NCBI GenBank assembly: GCA_022749755.1
Contig: CM040440.1
Coordinates: 6,993,269-7,057,268, forward strand
Source of the DNA: Azadirachta indica
Lineage: Eukaryota > Streptophyta > Magnoliopsida > Sapindales > Meliaceae
Length of the DNA: 64,000 nucleotides
Direction of reading: 5' to 3'
The notes under the pieces are model-generated. The model saw only the letters and a list, made by a program, of their open reading frames with translations, searched no databases and was not told the origin of the DNA. Below, piece by piece: positions 12,571-24,144 of the stretch; position 1 is the first letter of the stretch; the number at the start of each line of letters is the position of its first letter. The position numbers were made by a program, and so were the translations under genes.

Positions 12571-14069
12571 CTAGTGGGTTGGTTCTTGTGATTTCTGAAT
12601 CAGGCATAATATTGACTATTATTAATTTGCTTGATGACTTCCCTTTGGCAGAAAAAAACAAAATTCAATTAGATAGCGTGTCTTTTTGTTCTTTATTATT
12701 AATATAAAGACCAAAGAGGGACCCGGTTAAGAAAATATTCGCTGCCTTTCTGTAGGTTGGCGTTCTAAGAAAATATCTCTAGCAAATTAAAGTTATAAAT
12801 GCCCAAAAATAGGTTTTCACGTTGTTACTTGGACACCGAATATATTATACATGTAGTGTAATTACTTAAGCGTTAAAAGAATTAAAAATTAAAAAATTTA
12901 GAATTATTTTTTTCTCTTAAAAATAAGAAGAGTGGTATAACCCAAATTATTTTAAACTTTTTTACCTACTTAAGATAACGTTTCAAAATTAAGTGATGAT
13001 CATAACTACTTCAACTAACACCCAGAACCCAAAAAAAAAAAAAATCATTTAAAAATTAGACATTGTATTACAAGCACACAGGAAAACAGAAAGGAGGGAT
13101 TAAAAACAAGATAACTGATCCCATAGCCCAAATACCATTTGCATGCCCTATCAAACGAGAGACAAGTGGGTTGCATTTAGTGGTTTTTCAATTTCGCTTT
13201 TTTGCATTTTTCCTTATTGATTAATTTCAACTAAGGTATAATTATCATTTAATTAATCTGATAAATGAGGTTACATTAAAAACTTATTAATATAAACGTT
13301 TAATTCAAAACAATAATTATTAGTAAGATACAAGTAATTTTTGGAAACCTAATGCAAAGAATTTGAAAGTTTTTATGTATGTGTACTAACATTTTAATTT
13401 ATAAATTAAATTACAAAAATTAAAATGTAATTTTATTATTATAAGCATTAAGCAGCATCTTGAAAGTTGAAACAACCATGCGGCTGAACAAATTAAGTCG
13501 AAGTTTAATAAAAGAGGGCAACTTTGAAAATTTCCCCATTATTGTATCTTTCAAAAATGCCAAAAATCCTATTTATTGTATCCTTAGAAGCAAGAATTAA
13601 AACAAAAAAATGTCAATGAAGAAGTCAACTTATGAATGTAAGTCTCCTACTCATCCACAGGATTTGATCAGCTTGGTTGTTTATCTCAAATTATTTGATA
13701 TTTGTCCATAAATTATAAACGAAATCTTTCTAACTTATGATAAGCCTTTCAAATAGAGAAATTACTGAATTTAGGAAATGTTTAGCCCATATTGTACTTG
13801 GTAAATATTCATTACACTAATAACTCTAAATAAATCCATTATAAAAATTGCAAAATGATTTTAAAACTGTTGTAAATGAATTGAGAACGAGAAGATAATT
13901 AAAGTAAGAGAAGCCAAAATATATCATAAGCTTTTATTCCTTATTTATTGTCAATTTTAAGTATTTGTAAATGAATTAATGTCCAAATAAAATTTTCAGT
14001 ATATTGTAATAATGTTGGTACAAACCTTTTTTTATAATTGTTACTGATATGTCAGAATACAAAAAAAAA

Positions 14070-14540
14070 AATCAGCATTATTTTTTTGTTAAAAATGTTA
14101 TTTAATGCATTTTTGAAATATATATATATATATATAAAAGAAATAAGCGTTAAATTTTTGTAAATAACTATGCCGGATAAAAGTAAAGCTTGGTTAAATT
14201 GTTAAGTGTAGGGACATTTAAGAAATTTTCCTTGCACGATTAACAATGTTAAAGAATGTCAGCCGCAAAAATAAATCCTCATCGTCAGATGTGCCGAGTA
14301 TATACTCGTTGTAAGCATCTTAAACCGCCACTCACCGTGACAGTTGTATCGTAATATGTTCGTTAAATTAATGAATCAGAGCACGTGTATCATGTTCTCA
14401 TGTATTATTTATCTTATATTGTACTACTACTACATAAACAAACCCATTCTATAATCTTAGTATCTTGGGGGAGATTAATTGGGAATATTCACCTTAGCTA
14501 AGAATTTTATGTTATTAAAATTTTTCAAATTTGTTTATTA
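14070..14540 (+). repeat. Diverged direct duplication, copy 2 (of 12030-12570)
   Basis: Second copy of the block described at 12030-12570, with the same order of short matches and several small gaps. Confidence 0.55.
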
Positions 14541-14802
14541 TAAAAAAGACAGGTAAATAGATTTAATTTTTCAAATACAATTCCTAAACTACATTATTGC
14601 CCATTTATCATTTTCTCTCAACATTAGTGAAGTTTTGGGCGCCATATTCAAATTTGTCTTAGGGCCCAAGCTTTAATCCAAAATAAAAAAATAAAAAATA
14701 AAAATAGGCATGAGCAAAAGGCCAGTAGTGACCAAATATTGAAGACGATAATATAGTTGGGTTATAAAGACCAAACACCAATGCACTTATCAAGAACTTG
14801 AG

Positions 14803-14838
14803 CCCGAGTGCTCGAAACTCCTTTTGGGGCATGCAGAT
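14803..14838 (-). pseudogene. Small WAT1-related exon 4 remnant
   Basis: The plus-strand text GCCCGAGTGCTCGAAACTCC followed by TTTTGGGGCATG matches the start of exon 4 and its acceptor side in the 35.5-kb and 16.2-kb copies (GCCCGAGTGCTTGAACTCC and TTTTTTGGGCATG). The roughly 20 bases that should lie between them are missing. It is short, so the match could be partly chance, but it sits in the expected orientation next to a rearranged family member. Confidence 0.4.
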
Positions 14839-14955
14839 AGAGCAAGGTAAATAAAAGAATGGCGCAGATTGTTTCTTATCTGACTTTTATGAACATCTAC
14901 GATTGGGTAACGCATGCATAAAGGTGTCTAGCAGCAAATATTCTAATAAGAATTT

Positions 14956-15188
14956 TGAAGGGTGGAGAAGGAAAGGTTCCATGTGAACGGCACTTGCACG
15001 TAGGTCAGTCGATCCTAAGAGACGGGAGAGGCCCATCCGACAGAGCCCCGGCGCGAGCTTCGAAAAGAAATCGAGTTAAAATTTCTGAACTGGGACGCGG
15101 CTGCTGACAGCAACGTTAGGGAGTCTGGAGACGTTTGCGGGAGCCTCGGGAAGAGTTATCTTTTCTGTTTAGTCACCCAGCGGCCGGA
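14956..15188 (+). rRNA. 26S rRNA gene fragment (non-functional insertion)
   Basis: This GC-rich stretch stands out from its AT-rich surroundings and reads as the sense strand of the plant nuclear 26S rRNA gene. Recognised landmarks are GGTTCCATGTGAACGGCACT, GTCGATCCTAAGAGACGGG, CGCGAGCTTCGAAA, GACAGCAACGTTAGGGAGTC and GAAGAGTTATCTTTTCTGTT, all in genuine order. After CTGTTTA (15171) about 40 bases of the normal rRNA are skipped and the match resumes at CCAGCGGCCGGA, ending at 15188. Several substitutions against the consensus show it is not under rRNA constraint. It ends inside the inverted last exon of the neighbouring WAT1-related pseudogene, with GCCGGA shared by both sequences. It is about 230 bases of a gene of over 3 kb, so it cannot be a working rRNA gene. 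Confidence 0.88.
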
Positions 15189-15311
15189 CTTTATGCTGTG
15201 ATATAGGAGAAGGCGAACGAGGAAGAGAAATAGGACGACCGTCCTAGCTTTACTAGGTTAGGAGTTTCATCTGACAGTAAGACCCCACTGTTGCAAAGCA
15301 TTGAAGATTAA
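15183..15311 (+). pseudogene. Inverted 3' part of WAT1-related exon 7
   Basis: Read on the plus strand in frame from 15186, this piece gives the C-terminal part of the family protein: GLYAVI, then KANEE, then [15 protein letters not shown] and a TAA stop at 15309-15311. Every other exon of this gene, including the first ~30 nt of exon 7 (about 15316-15343), is on the minus strand. The minus piece ends at residues ...IGAVIISA and the plus piece begins with the following AG codons, so the two halves are complementary: a micro-inversion. The family's conserved IW of the IWGKA motif is I-stop (TAG), and a second TAG follows, so the piece was not coding when it decayed. Confidence 0.85.
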
Positions 15312-17252
15312 TGGTAGCAGATATTATTACAGCTCCAATAACGCTGCAACAGAAATATCGATAACTATGATCGAATTGACATAGGAATCATACAAATACA
15401 AACAACTGGTATTTATTTGCTTTTGTCTTATATTCTATACACGGATAATTCTAATGGCCAGTGGCGGAGTTAGGGTTAATGTTCAGGAGGTTAAAATATA
15501 ATGTTCTAAATTTTGTAGAGGTCAAAGCAATAAAAATATAATTTAAAAGATAAAAATTGATCATTTTTATCGAAAACTTTCAAATTTTTATGAGGCTGCA
15601 GAGGCTGGGTTCGCCACTGCTAATGGCCAAAGCAATGGAAAGAAGATAAAGAGAGATACAGTTGATCAGTACTTTCTTAGACGGAGAGCTTCGCCGAGGA
15701 ATATGACTCCCTTGATAGCAGCAATAGCAATCGATAGTGGGTTGAAAATTGCTGTATAGACAGGACCCTTCGTGTGCAAGCCAAAAGTCTGAACAACTAG
15801 ACTGAAGGATAATCCAAAAAATCCCTGAAATAAGATATAGAATCGTCTGGCATTAGACAATTGCATCTTCCTCATTTGGAATTCTAGTATTTTTGGATTC
15901 TTACGGTGAAAATAATTGAAACCAATTGTATACCTGGTTTTATTTTCCAGGCACTCAAGTTTGGTTCTGCCATGAAACGTAAAGGTATGGATATAATGGT
16001 CGCGCAGAGGATGTAGAGTAAGACTACCACGAATTCCGCTGGGTATATCTTTATAACTTGGGTCTGTTAAATTCCATGGAAATTCAATCTCAGAAATTCT
16101 GTAAATTGACCATTAAATTGTATGCAATAATCAGTGAATGAGAATTGGAATAAACATGTCTATGTTGCTTAGAATATGTATGAATTTACAATTAAAAGAC
16201 TACGCCCGGATGATGAACCAGATTGAAGTAAGCAGATACTCAGCAGTCAGAAATGGGCCACCAATGACCCAATTGGATTGTGATGATCCCAGAAACCACT
16301 GAAGAGACACTTCTGATAATGATGCTGACGAAGCACTGGCTAAGATTGTTGGGCCTCTATAATGAACAACCAGCACTGCCCCTGCTATTGATACTATGGT
16401 TTCAATGATTTTACTCTGAGTGCATGAACTTCTTAAAGCTAGCTTTTCCATCCTTTTTTGGGCATGTAAACAGGAAAAGAATTAAATGAAGAAAAACAGA
16501 TTGCTGATGATGCATGCCCAATTAAGGAGAAAAGAAATTCAACAGTAAGTGATCAAAATTCCCAGCTTAATGGTCCACATGTAATATAAAAAACGTATCA
16601 AACTAATTTATAAGGACCTTGATTTTCTGCAGGATGAAGAGAGGGAAAATAAGGGACCTGAGAATGACGCAAGAACGAAGGTAAAAGCAGGAGTGATGTT
16701 GCTGATTAAAGAAGCAAGCGTTGGAGAGCTGTATGCTATACCTGTATAGCCAAGAATCCGATACAAAGACCTGCTTAATTTCGAAGAAATTAACATTCTT
16801 TTTACCTCAAAATGTTGAAGGTAACTGAAATAAGCCAAAATAACATCAATAATTCATAGCTTTATCTGCCGTGTATAATTGTACCTACCCGATAAGGCCG
16901 AGGAGGCATATTCTGGAGAGGAAAGGAAGCTTGACTAATGGAAGCGCCGCTGTAATGCGTACTTAAATTCGAATTCGAGGTATTAATAATTATAATGTTC
17001 TTTTAATCCTGAATTTTCTCAAGAAATACGCATTGATAATTAGAATACTGAGATTGAGAATCCGCGAAAGATGAAGGGTAAAGGGAGAAGAACAAGAGTA
17101 GTAGCAGCATTAGAGTAGGCGACGAGGACATGGTGCTTCATTCCTTTGGTATTGGCGGCCTTGAATATAGTCTTAACTCCTACATTGGAGCACTCTACAG
17201 CAACCATGGTTGTCAATAGCGCTACATACTAATAACAGTTTCTCCTTCCCAC
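15183..17252 (-). pseudogene. WAT1-related (UMAMIT / EamA) transporter pseudogene with rearranged last exon
   Basis: All seven exons are traceable: exon 1 about 17062-17252, exon 2 16889-16949, exon 3 16658-16770, exon 4 16206-16452, exon 5 15905-16063, exon 6 15673-15824, exon 7 split between 15316-15343 (minus) and 15183-15311 (inverted). Lesions: the start codon aligned to the paralogues is GTG; an in-frame TAG lies in exon 1; the exon 1 donor has lost its GT; exon 2 is 61 nt rather than 66; exon 3 is 113 nt rather than 114, shifting the frame in the LAVIFR motif; the exon 4 donor reads GC in a poor context. Exons 4, 5 and 6 remain open and retain [19 protein letters not shown] and [12 protein letters not shown]. 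The gene cannot encode a normal transporter. Confidence 0.9.
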
Positions 17253-20200
17253 TTCTTTCTCTCTCGTTAGAGATGAAAGGATTCTCGACCGTTATTTCCT
17301 GTTTATTAATTTTGTTTATCGATGTAGTCCCTTCAACAGAAAAAAAAAAAATCACTTAGACTATTCCTGATTAATATAAAGGGGATCGTAAGAGAATATC
17401 TCTAGCAATGTTTTGTATTTATATACATACATATATATATATATATATATGTACACACACACACTTATGCACTATAGATCACCGGGGAAAGGGAAAGGGA
17501 AAGGGTGGCCAATAAAAAGAGCGACGCTAAGAAATATCTGTGTAAAATTGAAGTTGTAAATATCAGCCTTACAGTTTACTGTTTACACCACAAGGCAGAA
17601 GCAGAGATTGTACATGGATCAGGACAATACAGTATATTAAATTTTATTAATATTTTAAATACAAATCATAATATGAGTTAATAGACAAGACAATTTTTGT
17701 TAAACTTCATTTTCTATAATATATAATTAAAATAATATAAAATAAATATATATTAATTATTTATTTACGCTGCACATTTTAGCTCTTGAGCCGATAGGGA
17801 AACGTAGACAATAAACGTATTATGCCTCAGCCTGACCCCTAGAGCCCAAAGCCCAAATACAAGTGGCCCATTGGTAAAACAAAGGCCTTGTTTTGTGTGA
17901 AAGAAGAGACTTGTTGACGTTGGCGCATTTAGTGGTTTCCATAACTTTTTGCTCCTTTTAATTAATTTCATTTAAGATATGTATTAAGTATTATTTAATT
18001 AATTTGTTCATATAAACGCTTACAATTATAAGAAGTAATTTTATTATTTCACTTAAGCTTCTTCAGATCAAACCAGGCGGTTGAAGGAAGTAGAATATTT
18101 ATTAAATTAAATGGGCAACTTAATTTCAACATTTCCTTATTGCATACGAAAGATGCTGTTGCATCTTTGGAAAAACAATTAAGAAAGAAATTGCCATTGT
18201 CAACGTGGAAGTCAACTCATCAGTTAGGTTATTAGGGTTGCTAAGCCGTCACTATCAGGCATAAGCTAAGTCACTTATCTTATCTTAAATATTTTTTAAT
18301 ATTTGTCCACGAATTATAAACAGAGTATTTCCAATTTATTATTCTCTTTCAAATATACAAATTTGTGAATTCAGGACACGTTCAGGCTGCCATAATGTAT
18401 TAGACGAATATTTTGTACACTAATAATTCTAAAAGGAAATTAATATATACCTCCCCGGAGGTTTGAAAAATATATACATAAATAGAAGTTTTGAAAAAAA
18501 TTCACACATAGTTTCCTTGAATTTAATCGACTAATATTAACGATTATTTAATTTTTAATTTTATAGATAATCTGATAAAATAAATCTTTGCTCTCTCATG
18601 TTCATTTTTTTCAAAAATTTGTTTATACATATTTTTATTTTCTTAATTTGAACACCAAAACAAAATCTTGAAACCCTTTGTAAAAATCGTGCTTATCAAA
18701 ATATTAGTAAAAAAGCATATTTTCCAAATTATAATACATAAAATTCATAATTTAATTAAATCTAGACGAAATTTTTCGATAGCTAAATTTAAACTATGTT
18801 TGTCATTGATTAAATTCAAACTAAAATTTTCATTTATTATATTTCTGTTATTTTTCAATCTAAAATTTTTATTTATTGAATTTGTAAATTTTTTAAAACC
18901 TTGTCAAATATTAAATAAATTTAAATTAAGTTTCTCATTTTTTATTCATAAAATTTTAAGTGTTTAAGTTTTTTATCATTGTCATTGTAATTAATAAGAT
19001 TAATCAACTAATGATATAAGAAAAGTACGTGTAGATTTTTCTAAGCCTTCCATTTATGCATTGATATTCCAATCCCCAAAAGATATACTTATGTTAATTT
19101 CCCTAATTCTAAATAAACCCATTATTAAAAATTTCCAAAATCAACCTATTACAATTTTTATTATAAAACACACGTGCAATATTTATTGTAAAGAGCCGCC
19201 AGCTCCATATTTTCAGTTTAAGAGTAATAGTGAGAAACCCTAACCAGTCACCAACCACTTGGCGCGCAAGTGCAAGAAGTGAAAATAGAACAATTGAAGA
19301 ACCTGTAAACCTAACCAGTTGGCGGGCGGCAAGTGGAGATAACACCGTAGCAGGACCACTGTACCAGACGGTTGTTAGTTTCAGACATCGTGGGTGACGC
19401 CAGATAGCACCGAAAGTTTTGCCCAACATATTTATAAACTTCATTCTATATTGAACCAATAATTCCGTAGGGTTCCATTGGTGGGGTTTGGTTTTAGCAG
19501 TTCAATGTCCAAATGCTATCTACACAGACAGCATAAGGTGGTGGTGGGACGTTTTCATATTCATGCCTATATGCTTGCTCTTCTCTCTATATTCTATTTA
19601 TAAAGTTGAAAAAATAATGCGTTCCATCTACATTTAACCATTTATTTAATTTCGAAAACGTGCATTAATATATTTTTCTAATGCGTCGTATCGGATTCAA
19701 TTGCTTCGGACTCTCAAGTTTAAGTTTTGGAAAGTGAAGGTCATCCTCTTAACAGATGGATAGAGAGTATATTCTTTTCAATAATTTTCTAATATCCAAT
19801 AGCCTCCTTTACTCCGAAAGCACACATCCAGTTTTATCAGTTTGATTAATGGAATCTTCGTAGATGGTCCCATTTTTTGAATTAATTACGTTTAAAATAA
19901 AATAAGAACTTAAAAGAAAGTGACGTGCATATGCTCAAATTAATTGTCAATTAAGGATAGCTGAATCCGGACATAACGAACAAGTTTGAGTAAAGAATGT
20001 TTCTAGTTTTCCTCATGCCATATCTCCTCAGGATAGTATATCTGTTGTTGGTTCAATATTTGAAATTTGAGGACTAATTATTTCTCAGCCTTCGGCTGGT
20101 TGTTAATTAATTATCCAGTGTTCTAGGGCAGTTGGACTGGACCTTGACTCGTGCAACTCGCGGTCGTTTCGTTTCAGATGAATACCGACTACTACTGACT

Positions 20201-20813
20201 AAAATGATGAATAAAAATTAATAATAAATAAATAAATAAATAAATAAATAAAATTGATATTGATGTCGACGTGACCCCTCCTACATTTGGGTCCAGTGGT
20301 TTTCTTGGGAAGAAAAAGCTTGTCCTCTTATCATGCATTGGAATGCGCAATGAACGATGCTAAAGGCCATTAACCTTATCATAATTGCATATAAAAACAT
20401 TTTGGACAATTGTGATCCAGCCAGTAACTTAATACAAGGAAAAAGATCATTAACAGTCTGAAGAAGAATTGTCGTCTTTCACAATTAATTAATGATGAAA
20501 GACTAATGATATTCTTCTTAATTACAGACCGTTATTTACACAAATTGAAATACATAAAGATTAATTACAGATTACGGAACAAACCTTATATTATATATCA
20601 CATATACAAAGGCCACATATAGCCATGAAGATAATAGGCTAGCCTTCAATGTGAAGATAATAATCACACGATAATAGGCAGGCATATAACGCCTGATTTG
20701 CTTTGCTTTGCTTTGCTCTGTCTCCGCCCTCCGTCCTGCATGCGGCTGCTATTGCACCGGATAAAAAGGCGATAAAGCTAGATATCTGATATTACATTAC
20801 ATAAGATGCAACC
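17253..20813. other. Intergenic region: duplicated upstream block, AT-rich filler and 3' flank of next gene
   Basis: An AT then AC microsatellite lies at about 17427-17464. The block at about 17830-18440 matches 13090-13860 and more weakly 29180-29290 and 37610-37760; its core contains a GCATTTAGTGGTTT-type motif. ORFs at 18668-18967 and 19061-19459 are low-complexity or unrecognised. Near 20221-20252 there is an ATAA tetranucleotide run. About 20258-20410 is the recurring 3'-flank block of the WAT1-related unit. Confidence 0.5.
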
Positions 20814-23006
20814 TCAGACCTCAGTGTCCCCAGCTTTTTGGCTCTGCAACAATGGGGTCTTGCTGTCACATGAGTCGTTGTCGTCGTTTATCTCCTCCTC
20901 GTTTGCCTTACCCCATATTACAGCATAAAACCCGATACATATTATTACAGCTCCAACAACGCTGCAAAATTGAGAAATAATTATTAAGAGAAACAAATGG
21001 CATTATATATACCAAATCAAAACAAACAAATTGAACAGGCTGAGAGATCAAACCAACAGCTGGCAGGTTACTTTTGCCTTCTATGCGTCGATTAATTAAT
21101 TCTAATTGCCAGATGAGAAAGACAGAGTTTAATAGTACCTTCCCAGGTACAGAGCATCGCCCAGGAATACGAAACTCGCAATCGCTGCAATAAAAATCGA
21201 TAACGGCTTAAAAATTGCTGTGTAGACAGGGCCTTTCATGTACAACCCAAAAGTATGAATAACCGTAGCGAAGCTCATTCCAAAAAATCCCTGAAGCAGA
21301 TCATGGACAGGAATCTTGCATTAGACATTTCAATATATTTCCTTTCTTTTGTGATTTAGTATGCAAGATTCTTACCGCGTATAAAATTGAAACCAATGCT
21401 ATATCAGGTTTTATTATCCAGGCACTCAAATTTGGTTCCGCCATGTAACACAGAGGTGCAGATATAATTGTTGCGCAAATGCTGTAGAGTAAGACTACCA
21501 CAAATTTTGCTGGGTACATCCTCGTAACTTGAGTCTGTTAAACGTCAGGAAAATTCATATCTTCAGAACCTCTGCAACTCCCTCCCTCCCTCCGAGAGAG
21601 ATTATTTTCTCCTATGATAATCTTTATAAAGAGTATGTACATATATACCTGTATAATGTACCAAATTGAAATAAGTAGGTACTCAGCAGTCAGCAAAAGG
21701 CCGCCAAGTACCCACTTTGCGTCCGATGATCCCAGTCCCAGAGACAATAGTGAACGTAATGACGATGAAGATGAAGATGAAGATGAAGGACTAGATAATA
21801 CTATTGGCCCTTTATAAAGGACCACTACCGTTGCGCCAGCGATTGATACCACAGTGCCAATGATTTTGGCCTGACTGCTTAACCTCCTTAGAGCCAGTTT
21901 TTCCATCCTATTTTTGGCAAGTAAATAGGAAAATAATTAAAAATAAAATAAACAGATGAGAAATTGCTGATTTACTAATCTACTTACTATTTCACCTCAC
22001 TGGATGAAAAAAAGTTAGAAGCATAAACATGTTGATCAGAAACAGACAACTCTTTTTTCTTTTTTATTTAAAAAAGATATAATTAATTGCAGAAAAATAT
22101 TTATTTTATCATGTGGCGGTGAGATGACCACGTAGAGAATATTTTATTCTTAGTGGGCAATCATAGAGACGGTTACATAATTAGTTTGCTTGGTAAATTA
22201 GCAAACTGTATAAAAATTTTAAGAAAAAAGATATTTTTAAGATTTAATACTATTGTCAATGGACTGCCAAGAAAACGACAGCATGTCGATCATTATTGTT
22301 GTATCTGTCAAAGTCGCAAATTTTCATTTGCACTTGCCTAGAAAACCGACCAGATGCGTATGGAAGTTGATGATGCAGAAAGACAGGAAATATTGTGATG
22401 GAAAGAAGAACTAAGAACAAAGAACCTGAAAATGACGGCAAGGGCGAAAGTAAAAGCAGGATTGAGATTGCTGATTAACGAAGCAAGAGTCGGAGTACTG
22501 TAACCTATACCTGTATAGCCAAGAATCTGATACAAAGCCCTGCTTTCCAAGAAATTGATTAAAATTCGTTTTTCCTCAAAAAAAATATCAAGGCCAGAGT
22601 AACAAAAACTCAGCTTTTCTGCAATACTAGCACATACCCAACAAGGGCAAGGAGGCAGATTCTGGAGATGATGGGAAATTTCATTGGTGGAAGCGTTGTG
22701 CTACTGCATATATAATTGTTTAATTATACAGATAAAGAAAAGATGTCAGCTAGCTAGTTAATAAGGAACTTGTCGTTTGAACGGTTTGACGAATGGAAAA
22801 TTGAGAGAAATAAACCTGCGGAAGATGTAAGGGGAAGGGAGGAGAACCAAAGTAGTAACAGCATAAGAGTAGACAATGAAGACATAGTAGCTCATTCCTC
22901 TGTTGGTGGCTGCTTTGTATAGAATGTTTAAGCCTACGTTGGTACACTCAACGGCAACCATGCCTGCGAAGAGCAGAGCATCCTTGTAAAAGTCGCTTCC
23001 TATCAT
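20814..23006 (-). CDS. WAT1-related protein (UMAMIT family, EamA-like transporter), complete 7-exon gene
   Basis: Exons: 22816-23006, 22638-22703, 22426-22539, 21649-21907, 21376-21534, 21139-21290, 20814-20961. They sum to 1089 nt, 362 residues, with all junctions GT..AG and in phase. The N-terminus is [17 protein letters not shown]; first EamA repeat contains [11 protein letters not shown] and [16 protein letters not shown], the second contains [12 protein letters not shown] and, in exon 6, [12 protein letters not shown]. The C-tail has IWGKANEEE and [14 protein letters not shown]. Exon 4 carries a Ser run encoded by a GAT/GAA-rich triplet repeat on the plus strand, giving the longest exon 4 in the cluster. 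Predicted role: multi-pass facilitator of amino acids or related small molecules; the substrate cannot be deduced. A Copia element begins about 1.1 kb upstream and may have displaced distal promoter sequence. Confidence 0.9.
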
Positions 23007-24139
23007 ATCTCTCTCTCTCTCTCTCTCTCCGGATAGATGGTGGGCAAGAAGCCAATGGCTTTATTGCCTCTTTATTTGCAAGTAGCCGAAGAGCTTTTAT
23101 TGGCTTGGCTATCTCTTTAGTTGCCCCATGAAATTCCTTTTCTGTCCAGTTCACCTTAAACGAATATTTATATATATATATATATATATTAAAAAAATTC
23201 AACATTGGAAGAATCTCTTTTCTCTATAAATATTTAAATTTTTTTTAATTTGGTAATTATACAATGTTAATTAACATTACCAAAACACTCTTCATCTGTT
23301 TGATACCTAATAAATGAGAACAGAGATTAACCAAATACCAGATCTATACGTAACAAGGAACATATATCTTCTGATATTGATCGAAAGCAAGAGCCCTTGT
23401 TGGCTCTTTTGTTGCTTGATGAACTTTCTTTCCTACCCACCAAAAAGAAAACAGTAAAAACAAAAACCATTCATTATTGATCAGTTTGACTCCTAGAATC
23501 CTAGTGCACAATTAATTAAAAATAGAAATATAAAATATGGTTAGCAAATGCGTATAGTAGCCAAATCTTTGAAGGAATAATTAGTATCATCAGAATATAT
23601 CTCCAGATAAATGCCAACAATTCTTATTGGCTCTAGTTTCTTGATGAAATTTCCTTTCTACCCTACAACAACAATAACAAATAAAAAAATAAAATAAAAT
23701 AAAATAACTATTGTTTATAAGTTTGATCCTTTGATTAATAAAAAGATGAGATTCCTCTTTTATATATAATTTTATGTTTAACTGACACTATCATACATTT
23801 ATGTAATACGGTTGTCAACGAAGACTGGAACGTCGTGAAATAAATCAATTGTTTATCCAACAATTATTATTTTATATTTTTTTCAGCAAAAAATATTTCT
23901 AGCATATGGCTAATTTCTTGTTTAAAAAAATTTTGCCATTGAATTTTTTTAGCCTGTAATTAAACTTGCCAATATTTTATTAAGTTTCAACAGTGAAATG
24001 GTCAAAATTGTACATATAAATATAAACTAATTATTATTTGTCCAAAGGCGATAAATTATTTTATTTAATTTGTTCAACAACATGTTAAGGAATAACGATA
24101 TATAATTGGAATGGAAACTAATCTGAAAGTTTTTCTTTC
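23007..24139. other. Upstream region of the 20.8-23.0 kb gene
   Basis: A CT run at about 23010-23029 lies immediately 5' of the start codon, probably in the 5' UTR. An AT microsatellite is at about 23169-23189. The rest is AT-rich with no recognised gene; the Copia element begins at its right end. Confidence 0.5.
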
Positions 24140-24144
24140 TGAAT

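Larger units (their letters stand above)
10253..14802. other. Long intergenic region with duplicated flanking blocks
   Basis: No intact gene. ORFs at 12434-12707 on both strands overlap each other and show no family resemblance. The region holds traces of duplication. A 3'-flank-like block (ACCTTGCATACTCCAGTAC) sits near 11842-11870, far from any gene end. The segment about 12030-12570 aligns with 14070-14540. The segment about 13090-13860 aligns with 17830-18440 upstream of the next copy. This pattern suggests a deleted WAT1-related copy. Confidence 0.5.

Noticed and set aside
12434..12707. Overlapping ORFs on both strands
   Set aside because: Mutually overlapping, hydrophobic by AT bias, and part of a non-coding duplicated block.
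18668..18967. Plus-strand ORF of 99 codons rich in Ile, Leu, Phe, Lys
   Set aside because: Typical of random AT-rich sequence; no start context or homologue.
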